In this document: piece after piece, positions 32,912-43,440 of the stretch
How the letters are laid out: every line of letters begins with the position of its first letter
Numbering within the stretch: position 1 is the stretch's first letter
Source: Branchinecta lynchi
Lineage: Eukaryota > Arthropoda > Branchiopoda > Anostraca > Branchinectidae
Length of the DNA stretch: 64,000 nt
Direction of reading: 5' to 3'
NCBI GenBank assembly: GCA_023053575.1
Contig: JAKZAP010000093.1
Location: forward strand, 124,001 to 188,000
The notes under the pieces: generated by a model
What the model was told of the DNA's origin: nothing
Database searches by the model: none
The model's input: the letters and a program-made list of their open reading frames with translations, nothing else
Position numbers and translations under genes: made by a program

Positions 32912-32939
32912 AATATCAAAATTGGTTAGAGGTCCTACT

Positions 32940-33584
32940 TTACTTTTGCTTCTTTTTTGATGTCCCCGTTTTTTGACTTCCTAGGCTTCCACGTACCCCA
33001 TGACCGACAACTTTTTGTGTTCCAGGGAGTGTAAGCGCTCCACCTGTGTTGACATCATCGTTTTTTTCCTTCCTAGGCCTTCCACGTACCCCATTACCCA
33101 CAACTTTTTGTGTTCCAGGAAGTTTAAGCGCTCAACCTATGTTGACATCATCGGTTTCCTTCCCACGTACCCCATTACCCACAACTTTTTGTGTTCCAGG
33201 AATTTTAAGCGCTCCACCTGTGTTGGTCATTTTATCCATAATTTTCTTACCAGCGAATGTACCCAAAGCAGCAGCACCACTTGTTAAAGCTGCCTTACCA
33301 AGGGTAATTGCTAGCGGTATTAAAAATGGAAGTAATCCACCCTTTTGAATCGCTTCTTTCATCTGTTTGTGTGATACATCAATATCACAGCCCTTATTAT
33401 TCATTTTACATGTTTCAATTTTATCAATTTGTCGTTTACTTAAAAGTAACTTAACTGGTTCTCGTTCATTTTGTCTACTATGACTAACACGTATCTGACA
33501 TTTTTGTTTAGCACCAAAACATTTCTTCAGCTTTCCTTTCTGAAGCTTTGACAAATAAACTGTATACTCCATTGTTGCAACCAT
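32940..33584 (-). CDS. Polinton core-like protein with a hydrophobic segment and a repeated Gly-rich tail
   Basis: 150 codons are open from the ATG at 33584 (after CTAATAAATGG). The N-terminal half is Lys/Cys-rich. Residues about 95-125 form a glycine-alanine-rich hydrophobic segment (LLPFLIPLAITLGKAAL), possibly membrane-active. The tail repeats an ALKIPGTQKVVGNGVRG unit. A TGA at 33132-33134 replaces a Gly codon (GGA) of the repeat, and the same frame then carries two more repeats and a basic end up to 32940. The nonsense change removes about 64 residues. It resembles small virion-core proteins seen in Polintons and adintoviruses (PX-like). Moderate confidence in that comparison. Confidence 0.55.
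32960..33215 (-). repeat. Coding tandem repeat, three units of about 78-96 bp
   Basis: Each unit encodes ALxxPGTQKVVGxGVRG followed by a variable charged spacer (for example KETDDVN). Units start at about 33215, 33131 and 33041 on the minus strand. Confidence 0.85.
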
Positions 33585-33605
33585 TTATTAGAGAATTAAT
33601 TTATC

Positions 33606-34240
33606 TTATAAAGTTATCTTTGTTTTTTTACCAGCCATAATTTGTTCTATTTTGGTAACAAATGGTTTGTCAACATGTTTTAGCTCTAGAAGCCTTTTTA
33701 AAATATTTACTACTGCTCTTTCAATATTATCGATACGGGTTTTTGGTCAGCAATCTTTGCTTCGATTATAGTATTATGGGTGTGTTGCCCAAGAAGCTTT
33801 TTGTCATAATCTAAAAGATTCGTAGTTAACGTAGCTAAATTAACAGCATCATTTTTATTTCTAGGGTTTTGAACATTTGTTATCAACTTGTTTTCAGCGT
33901 TAATCTCTTTATCATTAACTCGAATTATTTCTTTTACAAATAACCCTTTATCATTAATCCTTACCAATAAATTTTCAGGAGAATCATGTACCGCAGTTAA
34001 TCTGTTGATATCTTCGCTAAAATACTGATTTGTCCCCACTTGTTGTGCGGTAATTTCTTCTTTAAATTGATTCAGAATAATAGTCATAGATCTGAAACTA
34101 ATAGCGTCCTGGTCAGCTTTCGCATCCCCTAACATAATAATTCTCTTATCTTGTAGGTTAATATTACCGTTGTCATCAGTAAATCTCTTTTCATTCGATT
34201 CGTTACTAACCTTTTTCCCAACACTACCGAATTTATTCAT
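33606..34240 (-). CDS. Fibre-like Polinton protein, frameshifted at an A5 run
   Basis: The main frame 33710-34240 starts at the ATG after GTTATAAATG. It has two copies of an LxD/N...DAxx motif (INLQDKRIIMLGDAKADQDAI and LITNVQNPRNKNDAVNLATL), which resembles the short repeats of trimeric tail-fibre proteins. At the A5 run (plus 33740-33744) a neighbouring frame continues with a leucine-heptad coiled coil (IDNIERAVVNILKRLLELKH) and stops at 33606. Role in attachment is inference from the repeat type and its place between ATPase and core-like gene. Confidence 0.5.
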
Positions 34241-34909
34241 TTATAACAGAACGAAATTATCTAGTAAACTTTTCAAAGTTTTTCCATCTCTTGTTTTTAA
34301 ATCAACAAAGAAGAATCCGTAGCCTTTGGTTGCAACCTCGAATTGTTTCATAAAGTTATCATTGTCTACATGATTTTGTCTGATTAATTTTATTTCTTTT
34401 GGATTAGAGCACTGAAAGAATGCGAAGTAATTACATTGAAGTCTTACCACCTTTGGGGTTTTATGATAGCTCTGTGATAAATAAACAATCGAGGCATTTT
34501 TCTTTCTTCCTCTTATGAATAAGTCTTCTATTTTCTTCTGGTCTTTTTCAGTAACAAAATCATCAACGATAATCAAGTTTTGGTATTTAGGGTCTAGATT
34601 GTCAACATCAATAATATCATTAAGGTCATTACTTACGGTTAAAATATTCGTTTTACATTTTGATTCCAAGGTGGTTAAATTGGTTATGAGATCTTTATAT
34701 TTATCTTCTTCAAGATCTTTTGCATACAAGTATATTCGGTTGAAACAAATATATTCATAAATTAGATTCAAGAGTAAATTGGTTTTTCCTGTTCCAGAAC
34801 TTCCACAAATTAATAATCTAAATGGCCACTGAGGTGCAAGTTCGTGTTTGTTCTGATAGTTATTCTTTTCGCTAAAATCATACACTTTGATTGGCGCCTT
34901 TTCATTCAT
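34241..34909 (-). CDS. Genome-packaging ATPase (FtsK/HerA superfamily)
   Basis: 222 codons, intact, from the ATG after CTAAATAAATG. Walker A is GSSGTGKTN at about residue 35-43, Walker B is LIIVDDFV at about 115, and an Arg/Gln-containing SIVYLSQSYH segment near 145 fits the sensor region. Polintons and related dsDNA viruses carry this short A32-like ATPase to pump DNA into capsids. It is adjacent to the 21-bp repeat array that separates it from the polymerase. Confidence 0.9.
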   Translation of the reverse strand: MNEKAPIKVYDFSEKNNYQNKHELAPQWPFRLLICGSSGTGKTNLLLNLIYEYICFNRIYLYAKDLEEDKYKDLITNLTTLESKCKTNILTVSNDLNDIIDVDNLDPKYQNLIIVDDFVTEKDQKKIEDLFIRGRKKNASIVYLSQSYHKTPKVVRLQCNYFAFFQCSNPKEIKLIRQNHVDNDNFMKQFEVATKGYGFFFVDLKTRDGKTLKSLLDNFVLL

Positions 34910-34934
34910 TTATTTAGGAAGAATTTTTCATTAT

Positions 34935-35140
34935 AAGATTTACTTGAGTATTTTAAGTATATACTTGAAGTTTTGAAGTAGGGACTTGATTTTTTTAAGT
35001 AGGTACTTGAATTTTTGAAGTAGGTACTTGATTTTTTTTAAGTAGGTACTTGATTTTTTTAAGTAGGTACTTGATTTTCTTAAAGTAGGGACTTGATTTT
35101 TTTAAGTAGGTACTTGAATTTTTTAAGTAGGTACTTGAAT
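34935..35140. repeat. Array of about nine 21-bp units (AAGTAGGTACTTGA + T-run)
   Basis: The core AAGTAGGTACTTGA alternates with runs of 5-8 T. Each core has AAGTA and TACTT arms, so each can form a small stem. It lies exactly between the polymerase stop and the ATPase start, where other gene gaps are only tens of bases. Confidence 0.9.
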
Positions 35141-38100
35141 TTAATGTTTATAACCTAAAGGTAAAGTGTGTATTTTATCGCTTGTTACTATCCTTTTATC
35201 ATCCTTTGAATCTAACGCTTTTTTATTCGGTTCTTCTAGAAACATATTGTGCTTGTATGATCTTAAGTTATACTGGGTTATAGAAAGGTTTTCCGTTTTA
35301 CCAAACAGTACATCCTTATAGTTTTGAATCGTGATTTTATCTTTAACTATATTGGTTTTTATTCCTTTCAGTTTTTTGCTAGCTTTTGAAGGGTCTTGGT
35401 TGTCCTTTAAATAAGCATATACTTTTGATCGTAATCCAACAAACTCTGTCATAACCTGTCCACCTAATTCATCTTTCATCATTCCTATCACTTTCTTATT
35501 TACACTAGGAAACCCATATGGATTATCTTTCGCATAATCAGATGTATCGAACCTCGCATTCAAATCCTGTTTGATATCTTGATAAAAATCTTCAGTTCTA
35601 ATATCATATATGAAAGAATCAGTGTCCATATAACACAAATCAATTTTATCTCCATATTTAGGCTTCATATAATCATAATGGAATTCATACATCAATAACT
35701 TGGATAGTTCCAATACAGCAAAGCCGATATACATTGGTTTGTCTAATTTTATATTTTCCTTTGACATTCTTGCTACTGAAAAGTTTTCACTGAATATTAT
35801 TTCAGATTTAAAGTTGGGTTTCTTTATTATTTTTTCTCTTGTTGCATCATCCGTTATTATTTCCATATCCGCTCGCTTCCTTACGTTTTTCATAGTTTTT
35901 CCAAAGCAAGCATTATTCATCAGTTTAAAGAAGTCCTTTTCAAAATCATTTGTACCTTTAGTTCTAAGTGCTGTGTTGTGGTCTATATATCCTTTTAAGT
36001 AAGCACTTTCAGTGAATCCTAGTATTCTGTGTACTCTTTTCAATATCAAACCTTTTTGTAAATAGAATTCTAGATTCCTGTGGTGGACTACATAGTTGGT
36101 TTTATCTAATACTGTGGTACATAGCTTACCGTTAAAGTGTTCGGGTGCTAATGGTAAATCCTTGTGTAATTCGTGTATTTTTTTTGGATATTCTAAATCT
36201 ACCTCATTTATAGCACCTACATCTTGTCTCACCGACTTAATCGTAATCACCGACTTGATATGAGTTTTTAGATGGTTGTAATACTCGATTGATTCGTATT
36301 CATTCCTTTCTTTCAAATCATCCGGTATGGAAATGAATTGGAAATCATTCGCTGGTAAATTCTGCGACATCGCCCACCCATATAAATTATTTTTATCCAA
36401 ATACACTAAATAATTAGATGGCTTATTCTTATTATAATCACTTGTATATTTATTATTTGCTTTTGCGTATCTTTTTATACATTGGGATACACCACCTCTT
36501 ATTCCTTTTTCTATTAAGGTATACATGTCTTCCTTTGAGAATAACGGCAAGTCTACTTTCGAATGCTTTAGGAAAGCATCCCATGTTAGTCCTGGAGCTG
36601 AAAAGTAATGAAGTGGATCCAGATCATAATTATGTATACACACATTTCTGAAATTCTCTACAACATCCGACAATATTAAAACATCACTTTTTAGGTATAA
36701 TTTAGTATAATCAAGTAATGCTTCAAAGTTAAATTGCTTCCATATAGATACCGCTCTTTTATAATCACTTTTGTCAATACCTTTCCCCGTCAACCTAGAA
36801 TAATAGCTTTCTATTGGTGGTAACTTTGTACATTTCATTTTATCGAAACTATCTACGAATTCATAGGGATACATCCCTTTTTAATTATTTCTTTGAATTC
36901 ATCGTTATTTTTGAAACTGTTAGATGTGAACTTGAAATTCTGTCTCAGATGATTACAAGGTACTTTGCAATCACATGTTGCTAAATTTGCTGATAGTTTG
37001 TCTAAAGATGAAGCCATAAATCTAATTGAATCTATAAACCGTATCTCATATTTTATTTTCGTATCAGCTTTTGTAATATTTATTGATTTCGAGAATGAGA
37101 TGAAACTTTCTGCACTTTCAAAAATTCCGTTATCAGGTATCAATTCTCTAACAAATAAATGAGAGTCATATTTTTATAAATTATGCATTACTACCGGGAT
37201 ATGCCTAGGAATCCTGTATTTCATATTACATTCAGCATGAGCAAATCCCCTATCTTCTCCTGTCATGTGGTCGTGATCAAAGTGAGGATTTTCAGTAATT
37301 TCAGTTGTACAGATGTGACAAGTCTTTTTAATTAGTTTATTCCATTTTTCGGTAATTTCTCCATTGGTATAAGTATGGTTTCTTTGTCTGCTTTCATATT
37401 TGTTTGCAATTACTGTGGATACTTTTGTAACGGTTTTAACAAAATGTTCTGCAGCATCTTCACCGAAATAGTCATAGTATTTGTTCTGGTTTGTATCAAA
37501 GGAACAGCATACCTGAAATCCGTAAGCAAATGGTTTCTGTTTGGCCACTTTTATTGTTTTGTTCCCGTGTACTTGATTGTACTCTTCATTATAAGACTCA
37601 AAATCTGCTATTATGCAATAAGGTACTTTCATTTGTTTTGAAATATTTTTATATTGTATACTTGAACCTTCAGGAGGCAATATAATATCAGGATCTTCGC
37701 AATTATTTTTACTCTCATGTTTTTCATATTGTTCTTCTTTTGTAAAATGCCTTCCGCAAAAAGTGCAGAGGTATGTCTTTTTTTGTCTTGTAGATATTTG
37801 AGGACCAACTAATCTGCTCAGATCCTTTACCAGTACATAATGATTATCGAAATATAATAAATTAATAACATGTTTAGCTGTTTTGCCAGTGATTGTACTT
37901 TTTAGTATATGACTTCTGATAATTTTCTCTTTTTCAATTTGAAATAAACAAATCTTAATGTTGTATCTATTTTCAAATTTGTGTATATCTTTAGTATCCA
38001 TTGGGAAGTTGGTAACCCCTTCGAAATCAAATTCGTTCTCATATTGTTTATATTTCGAAATTCTTTCCGGATGATCCTTAGATGGATGTAGATTTGCTAA

Positions 38101-38945
38101 GATAGACCAAAGGAAACATTTCTGGTCGTTATTTTCAATATTCAAGGAAGCTCTTTTATTTTTTACGAAATCTGGCAGTATTTTAAACGTTCCTCCCATG
38201 TAAGATTCTATTCGTGTCATCCTATAATCAATTCCTTCATACCGACTAAATTGTAGCCCAGATCGAGGGGTATTACTTAAAGAACTAAGTCTCTTGTTAT
38301 TATCATCCAAATGATTATGAGTAAGAATGCTATTTTTATTTAAAATCCAAGAAGTACTGTTGTAATATACTACTACTTCTTCATCATTCTCCTGTCGATG
38401 GAAAATAACACGAGTTACGAACTGAACTCTATATTGATAAAGTTCATTCATCCGCCGCTGTAAATCGGCGAAAGTAAAAGCAATAAGAGTATGTTCATCT
38501 CTTCCATTGCTTTCAACTGATACATTTACAGTGTACAAATTCTCATTTTCCCTAGAGATAGTAGGTTGTTCTTCTTCTTCAGTTCTAAATAAATAATTTC
38601 TACTTGGATTTTTTTCTTATTTATGAAGAGAGTTGATAAATCGATTACTTTCTGTCTACTGTTATCACGTCTTTCTGTTTGATCTCTTATGATATCTCTA
38701 TTTTTCTGTACGGAATCTTTATGTTTGGTAATAATATTATTATAGTATTCTTCAACTCTTTTTAGTACTTCTTCTCGGTTTCCGCGAGTTGATAGGTTCT
38801 TGTTTTTCAGAAATTTCTTTAATTCGCTTGTCTCTTTTTCTTTGTTATCATTGTATTCTTGTTTTAGTTTTGTAATGGTGATATCATTTTCTTTTATCTC
38901 ATCTTCCAGAATGGTTCGTAATCTCGGTTCTGGTTTGTAGTCGGA
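35141..38945 (-). pseudogene. Protein-primed DNA polymerase B of the Polinton, with SAP domain, broken at three points
   Basis: Order on the minus strand: a SAP-like segment (LKKFLKNKNLSTRGNREEVLKRV, about 38820-38755); N-terminal domain; a Cys2-His2-like motif (YLCTFCGRHF); exonuclease motif ADFES; an HNH-like insert (CHIC...FDHDHMTGEDRGFAH); then palm motifs DKNNLYGWAMS (A), KLMNNACFGKT (B) and YMDTDS (C). Breaks: a frame change in an A7 run (38612-38618), a TAA at 37171-37173 just after the exonuclease MHNL, and a one-base shift near 36870. The call at 38538 is a TTG inside the gene, not a start. The 5' end is lost at the LINE junction. In Polintons this enzyme replicates the element using a protein primer. 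Confidence 0.9.
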
Positions 38946-39131
38946 TGGTCTGTTCTTATGAACAGTCGTCAGTGAGCTGCTGTGCGATAAACACCTTGTA
39001 TTGTGTTGTGTACGCGGAGCTCACTAGAGAGAAGGAATAAGGATTATTTAACAACCTGCTGTTAGCTGTATGTGGGGGGTCGATCTGTGCCCCCCATGCC
39101 TGTAAGTTCCTTTTGATGTCATTAAATTTGA

Positions 39132-40220
39132 ATGATGGGATCACGCAAAGTTTATATCAACGAACTACTTTGCTTTTTCGCTGACAAGATTGATACAGGA
39201 ATGCCGCGTGATGTTCTGCTCCAACTATGCGGTGACTTCTACGAAGCGGATGAGGTTTCTAAAGCGAAGGCAACGCTGCTCTCACACCTAACACCAGAAG
39301 TCGCTCAATCCCTCTCGAGTATGTCGAAGAATTGTATCGAGACCAGAAATGGATTAGCTGCAAAACCTGCTAACCTGGAAGATCTGTACCTCTTTTATCA
39401 ACAGTTAAATGCTGATGATTTGCCGATTTTTGCCGCGATCAATTTGAGAAAAATTCCCCCGCTGAATATGAAGCATTTTGACCTTACGTCAATTCTCGAG
39501 TCTTATTCCTCTTTGCAATCGCAAATCACTGACCTGACTAAATTGGTTACAGATCGGCTGGCTAGTCCAAGTCAACGCCTCCCGTCGCCAGAGCGGAATG
39601 AAAACCGCCCACCGCCACCCATAGCTGAAGCTGTGACGGGAGGTGGACAGCAGAGTGATGCAACCGATCCGCCATCTACAAACGACGAGGGTACGTGGAC
39701 TCGTGCAAGAAGCGGAAGGAATTCCGGCAGAAGGCGCGTGAGACGAAATGAGAATGGACATAATGGTAATGACTATGGTAATAGTGATCGCATACAGGGC
39801 ACTCAAACATATGCTGGAAAAGCTCGTATGCCTCAGATACCGCAAACCCATTCAATTAGCAAAGGCATTGTAGGCAAGTCTATGAATGCGAATGAACCGA
39901 TTAAATCGGTTGGAGCTTCGAAAACTGTTCGACTTTTTGTCATGCGTCTAGCACCGAACACGAAGCACGAACAAATTTCTGCGTTTGTCTCAAAAAGACT
40001 GAAATGCAAAGTCACCTGCTCGTCGTTGCCAACTAAGCATGAATCGTATTCATCTTTCAAAGTTGAAATTCCTGCTCTGCTGCTCGAGAATGTGACGAAC
40101 TCAAAGTTCTGGCCTGCGGGTGTTTACGTTCGTAAATACTATGAGCCACGCCCCCCTATCCTCCGCCCTGAAAGTGAGAACGCAAGCTCTGCTAGTGATG
40201 ATATTACTCCAGCAACATGA
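39132..40220 (+). CDS. LINE ORF1 protein (RNA-binding)
   Basis: 362 codons from ATG. Residues 1-130 form a helical domain (YINELLCFFADKI...LLQLCGDFYEADE) that I know from ORF1 proteins of several invertebrate LINEs. A predicted coiled-coil-like stretch (SYSSLQSQITDLTKLV) is followed by a Pro-rich and then Arg-rich linker (about 145-210). The last third (about 265-340, VRLFVMRLAPNTKHEQISAFV) looks RRM-like. It would coat element RNA. Its TGA (40218-40220) overlaps the ORF2 ATG. Confidence 0.8.
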   Translation: MMGSRKVYINELLCFFADKIDTGMPRDVLLQLCGDFYEADEVSKAKATLLSHLTPEVAQSLSSMSKNCIETRNGLAAKPANLEDLYLFYQQLNADDLPIFAAINLRKIPPLNMKHFDLTSILESYSSLQSQITDLTKLVTDRLASPSQRLPSPERNENRPPPPIAEAVTGGGQQSDATDPPSTNDEGTWTRARSGRNSGRRRVRRNENGHNGNDYGNSDRIQGTQTYAGKARMPQIPQTHSISKGIVGKSMNANEPIKSVGASKTVRLFVMRLAPNTKHEQISAFVSKRLKCKVTCSSLPTKHESYSSFKVEIPALLLENVTNSKFWPAGVYVRKYYEPRPPILRPESENASSASDDITPAT

Positions 40221-43043
40221 ACTCGATCAAACTGGCCTCTTATAATTGCCGATCGGTACGCATGAACGCTATGAATGTATTAAACCTGTGCCAAAATAAT
40301 GATATTGTACTCCTCCAAGAGCTAATGCTAATGCCACACGATATAAACTTCACTGATCATATCCACCCTGATTTTATATCGTCATCAAAAATCCCAATTG
40401 ATAACTCGGCCGGACTACTGCGAGGTAGGCCCCATGACGGACTTGCAACTATGTGGAAGAAAAACCTTCCAGTTTCAGTCCAGCCGCTGGATTTCGACAA
40501 TGAAAGAGTGCAAGCTACTGAGCTAAAAGACGGTGATCGGTTTATCCTTGTGTTTAACGTCTATATGCCAGTTTGTGATTTCAAGAATTTGCCTACCTTC
40601 ATTCAATGTCTTGCTCAAATTTTGTCCTTTGTACAAGTCAGGAATCAAGTAGATGGTACGATAATAGTTGGTGACTTTAACGCGAATACCCTAAAGCCAT
40701 CCCTTTTCAAAAGTGAACTAGTACGGTTTTGCGAAGAAAACATGTTTCATTTAGCTGATGTTTGTCATCTCCCTCCTTCTTCATTTACGTATTTGAGTGA
40801 TTCATCACAGAGTGTCTCATGGCTTGATCACGTCATGGTCTCCGAATCCTTAATGCAGCAAATATCCGAAATCAGTATTCTTACAGATTCTGTTGGCTCT
40901 GACCACCTTCCGCTAACTTTTTGCCTGGCTACAACTAGCCGTGTCGACCTAGAGTCAACTACTGGCAGACAGTTACAATCAAAAGGTGAAAGGACTCTGT
41001 GGAACCAAGCTTCTCGTGAGCAGATCCATGACTACTCCTGTGAAATCGAAAAACAGCTAAATACGCTTGACCTTTCACATGAGTGTTTTTCGTGTACAAA
41101 CAACATGTGTAACGAGAAACAGCATAAGGACAGGATTCACGCTGTTTACATGTCTATGTGTGCGATTATAATTGCAGCTTCTACTCTATGTATACCATCT
41201 AGTAAGCAGCCCACTAATCGAAAGCCCATTTGCATACCAGGATGGAATCAGTATGTGAAACCAGTTTATGACTATGCACGTTACTGGTTCAGATCTTGGG
41301 TAGCTGAAGGTAGAGCCGCTGGTGGTTTTCTTGATCAAACGAGACTGCTGTGGAAGAAAAGGTTCAAGGAAGTTCTAAAGTGGGTGAGACGCGAGGAAAC
41401 TATTGTCAGAGCAGAAGCGATGGCCGATAATTTTTTGAAGAAAAACTTTAAATCTTTTTGGTCATGTGTAGGTACCCATAAAGGACGTACAAAAGTTCCA
41501 AACATGCTTGACGGTATAACAGGTGATGTTGGGAGATGTGGAAGGAAAAATTCAAATCGCTTTTTAATTCAGTGCCAAGAAATATGCAAAACGCAACTGA
41601 AGGAATGAGCACTCTGTCAAGAGAGTATGAGCCTTTTTCTGAAAGTGAACTGGTGCGAGCGATCCGTGAATTAAAACCAGGACGCTCTGGGGGATCGGAT
41701 CTTATCTCATCGCAACATATTAAGTATAGTGCGAGTGTGATAGCGGTTGTACTTGCGCCTCTTTTCACGGCGATGTTAAAACACTCGTGTTTACCGGAGC
41801 CGCTAATGGAAGTTATCCTAGTCCCTATTTGTAAAAGTAAAAATAGTGGAATTCTGCGTCTTCAGATAATTACCGACCGATTGCGCTGGCATCCACACTC
41901 TCCAAGGTATTAGAGTATTGTTTACTTTTTCGGTTGAGGGAATTTTTAAAAACGTCCGAGCATCAGTTTGCTTATAAACGTCGACTTTCCGTTGAATTTC
42001 CTATCTTCATCATGAAGTGTGTCATAGAATACTACTGGAATTTAAATACTTATGTATTTGCGTGTTTCATTGACTCCCGAAAAGCTTTCGACAGAGTTAA
42101 CCATGAAATTTTGATAAAGAAATTGTTGGCAAGAGGTGTCCCATATCATTATGTGAATCTTCTTATTCATTGGTTCACAACCCAAAAATTCAAGGTTCGT
42201 TGGGGAGATATTTACAGTGAGTCTTTTTCGGTGCAAAACGGAGTACGTCAAGGAGGTGTATTGTCTGCGTATTTATATACATTTTATGTAGATGAGCTAA
42301 GCCTTCGTCTGAAAGCGTCAGGCTTTGGTTGCCATATTGGACGAGTGTGTTACAATAACCTAAGTTTTTCAGATGATCTAGTTCTACTAGCCACAAGTGT
42401 GTCAGCTTTAAATAAACTGCTAGCGATTTGTGATGAATTCGCCCACCAGCATGATATTATTTATAATACGTCAAAAACTTTCTGCATGTTATTTCGCCCG
42501 AAAAGTCTGCGGAAAATAAAACCGCCCCAGGTATTTTTGTCAGGAAATGTTGTTAGTTTTGTGGAGGAATTTATGTACCTTGGTTTCATATTTTCTAGTG
42601 ATCTTAGTGATGATTGTCATCTTAAACACTTGTACAGATCCCACTGCATACGAGCAAATATGTTAATAAGACGGTTCAGCAATTGCTCTACTGAAGTTAA
42701 GAATCTTCTGTTTCGAAGTTACTGCACTTGTATGTATGGTGTTGGCATGATCTCGTCACATACAGTTAAGGCATTTACTACAATACGTGTGTGTTATAAT
42801 AATTCGTTCCGTCTCCTACATTCTCTGCCATCTTGGTGTAGCGCTACGGAAATGTTTTCTGATGCTACACTGCCTGATTTTGCGGAGGTTGTTCGCAGGA
42901 GCCGGGAATCCATTAGACTTCGGGTTGTGTATAATTATTGCGGGAATAATCTTATCGAGGGAGTGAGTACCCCATTTATGCAGTTATCATTACCCATCTG
43001 GGATAAGATCAACTCCGATCTTTTTGGTTTCCCAGGTGGGTAG
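40217..43043 (+). CDS. LINE ORF2: endonuclease and reverse transcriptase, two frameshifts
   Basis: The endonuclease is complete in 40217-41608: ASYNCRS, LLQEL, RGRPHDGLA, VGDFNAN, WLDHVMV and GSDHLPL. One base shift near 41528-41560 moves the frame to 41536-41913 (LVRAIRELKPGRSGGSDLI), and a second near 41850-41870 moves it to the last segment (41934 is a TTG, not a start). The reverse transcriptase then reads FIDSRKAFDRVNHEIL, NGVRQGGVLSAYL and LSFSDDLVLL, the last in place of the usual YADD. The C-terminal region ends at 43043. ORF1 and ORF2 overlap as ATGA, which suits translation by termination and restart. Inactive as written. Confidence 0.88.
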
Positions 43044-43071
43044 GTGATATTAGTTATGTTACTGTTATTGT

Positions 43072-43096
43072 TTCTAGTCATAAGATATGACTAGAA
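43072..43096. repeat. Perfect 11-bp hairpin after the LINE
   Basis: TTCTAGTCATA-AGA-TATGACTAGAA, 29 bases after the ORF2 stop. Its right half also belongs to the larger inverted repeat that follows, so it may mark the LINE/satellite junction. Confidence 0.7.
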
Positions 43097-43440
43097 AGAG
43101 CGCAAAAAAAATAGATGAAACGGTGTGTTTTTTGTGAAGATCCGTAGCAATCTTGAATATTTTTTAAAGCGTTGAGTTGGAAAATAATAATCAACACGTG
43201 ATTATAATTATTTTATTCTGAAGCGGGTTTGGTTCGAAAAAGCATAAAAAGTTGTAAACGTGTACCGAGTTTCATTAAGATAGAATAAAATCTGTGTAAA
43301 TACCTGCAAAAAGACCCGTGGAAATACCTGCGTTTTTTTCAACTTCAACGCTTTAAAAAGTATCCAAGAATGCCTAGGATCTTCACAAGAAAAATACATT
43401 TCGATCTATTTTTTTGCGCGTTATCTAATCATATCTTATT
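43083..43440. repeat. Inverted repeat, arms of about 100 bp
   Basis: The left arm (about 43083-43190) is the diverged reverse complement of about 43325-43440. Shared blocks include GCGCAAAAAAA, TGTGAAGATCC and TTTTTAAAGCGTTGA. The arms belong to the same family as the 1.06-kb satellite unit. Confidence 0.75.

Larger units (their letters stand above)
23102..34935 (-). promoter_or_regulatory. Shared start motif [A/T]TAAATG in nine Polinton genes
   Basis: The ATGs at 23104, 29485 (and its duplicate at 28565), 29872, 30638, 31462, 32549, 33584, 34240 and 34909 are each the end of AATAAATG or ATAAATG. Eight to fifteen bases further up lies AAAATTATT/AAATTCTTC-like sequence, often overlapping an AATAAA. 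The first nucleotides of the message would therefore lie at or next to the ATG. This resembles TAAATG late promoters of some large DNA viruses; that function is inferred. Confidence 0.7.
22749..38950 (-). mobile_element. Polinton/Maverick remnant, interrupted by an LTR element and cut by a LINE
   Basis: It carries a hallmark set on one strand: protein-primed polymerase B, FtsK/HerA-like ATPase, adenain-like protease, retroviral-type integrase, and major and minor capsid proteins. Several small structural ORFs accompany them. Genes are packed with gaps of about 10-40 bp and start at a common motif. Terminal inverted repeats were not found: the left side abuts the pogo element and the right side is replaced by the plus-strand LINE near 38950. 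Most genes carry a nonsense codon or a one-base frameshift, so this copy is not functional as written. Confidence 0.92.
38960..43083 (+). mobile_element. Second non-LTR retrotransposon, two ORFs, inserted at the polymerase 5' end
   Basis: A 5' UTR of about 170 bp, ORF1 (39132-40220), and ORF2 from 40217 read through two frameshifts to 43043. The left junction lies in the Polinton polymerase. The right side enters the satellite domain, so no target duplication can be paired. The 3' end is near 43045-43083; no A tail is obvious. Confidence 0.85.
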
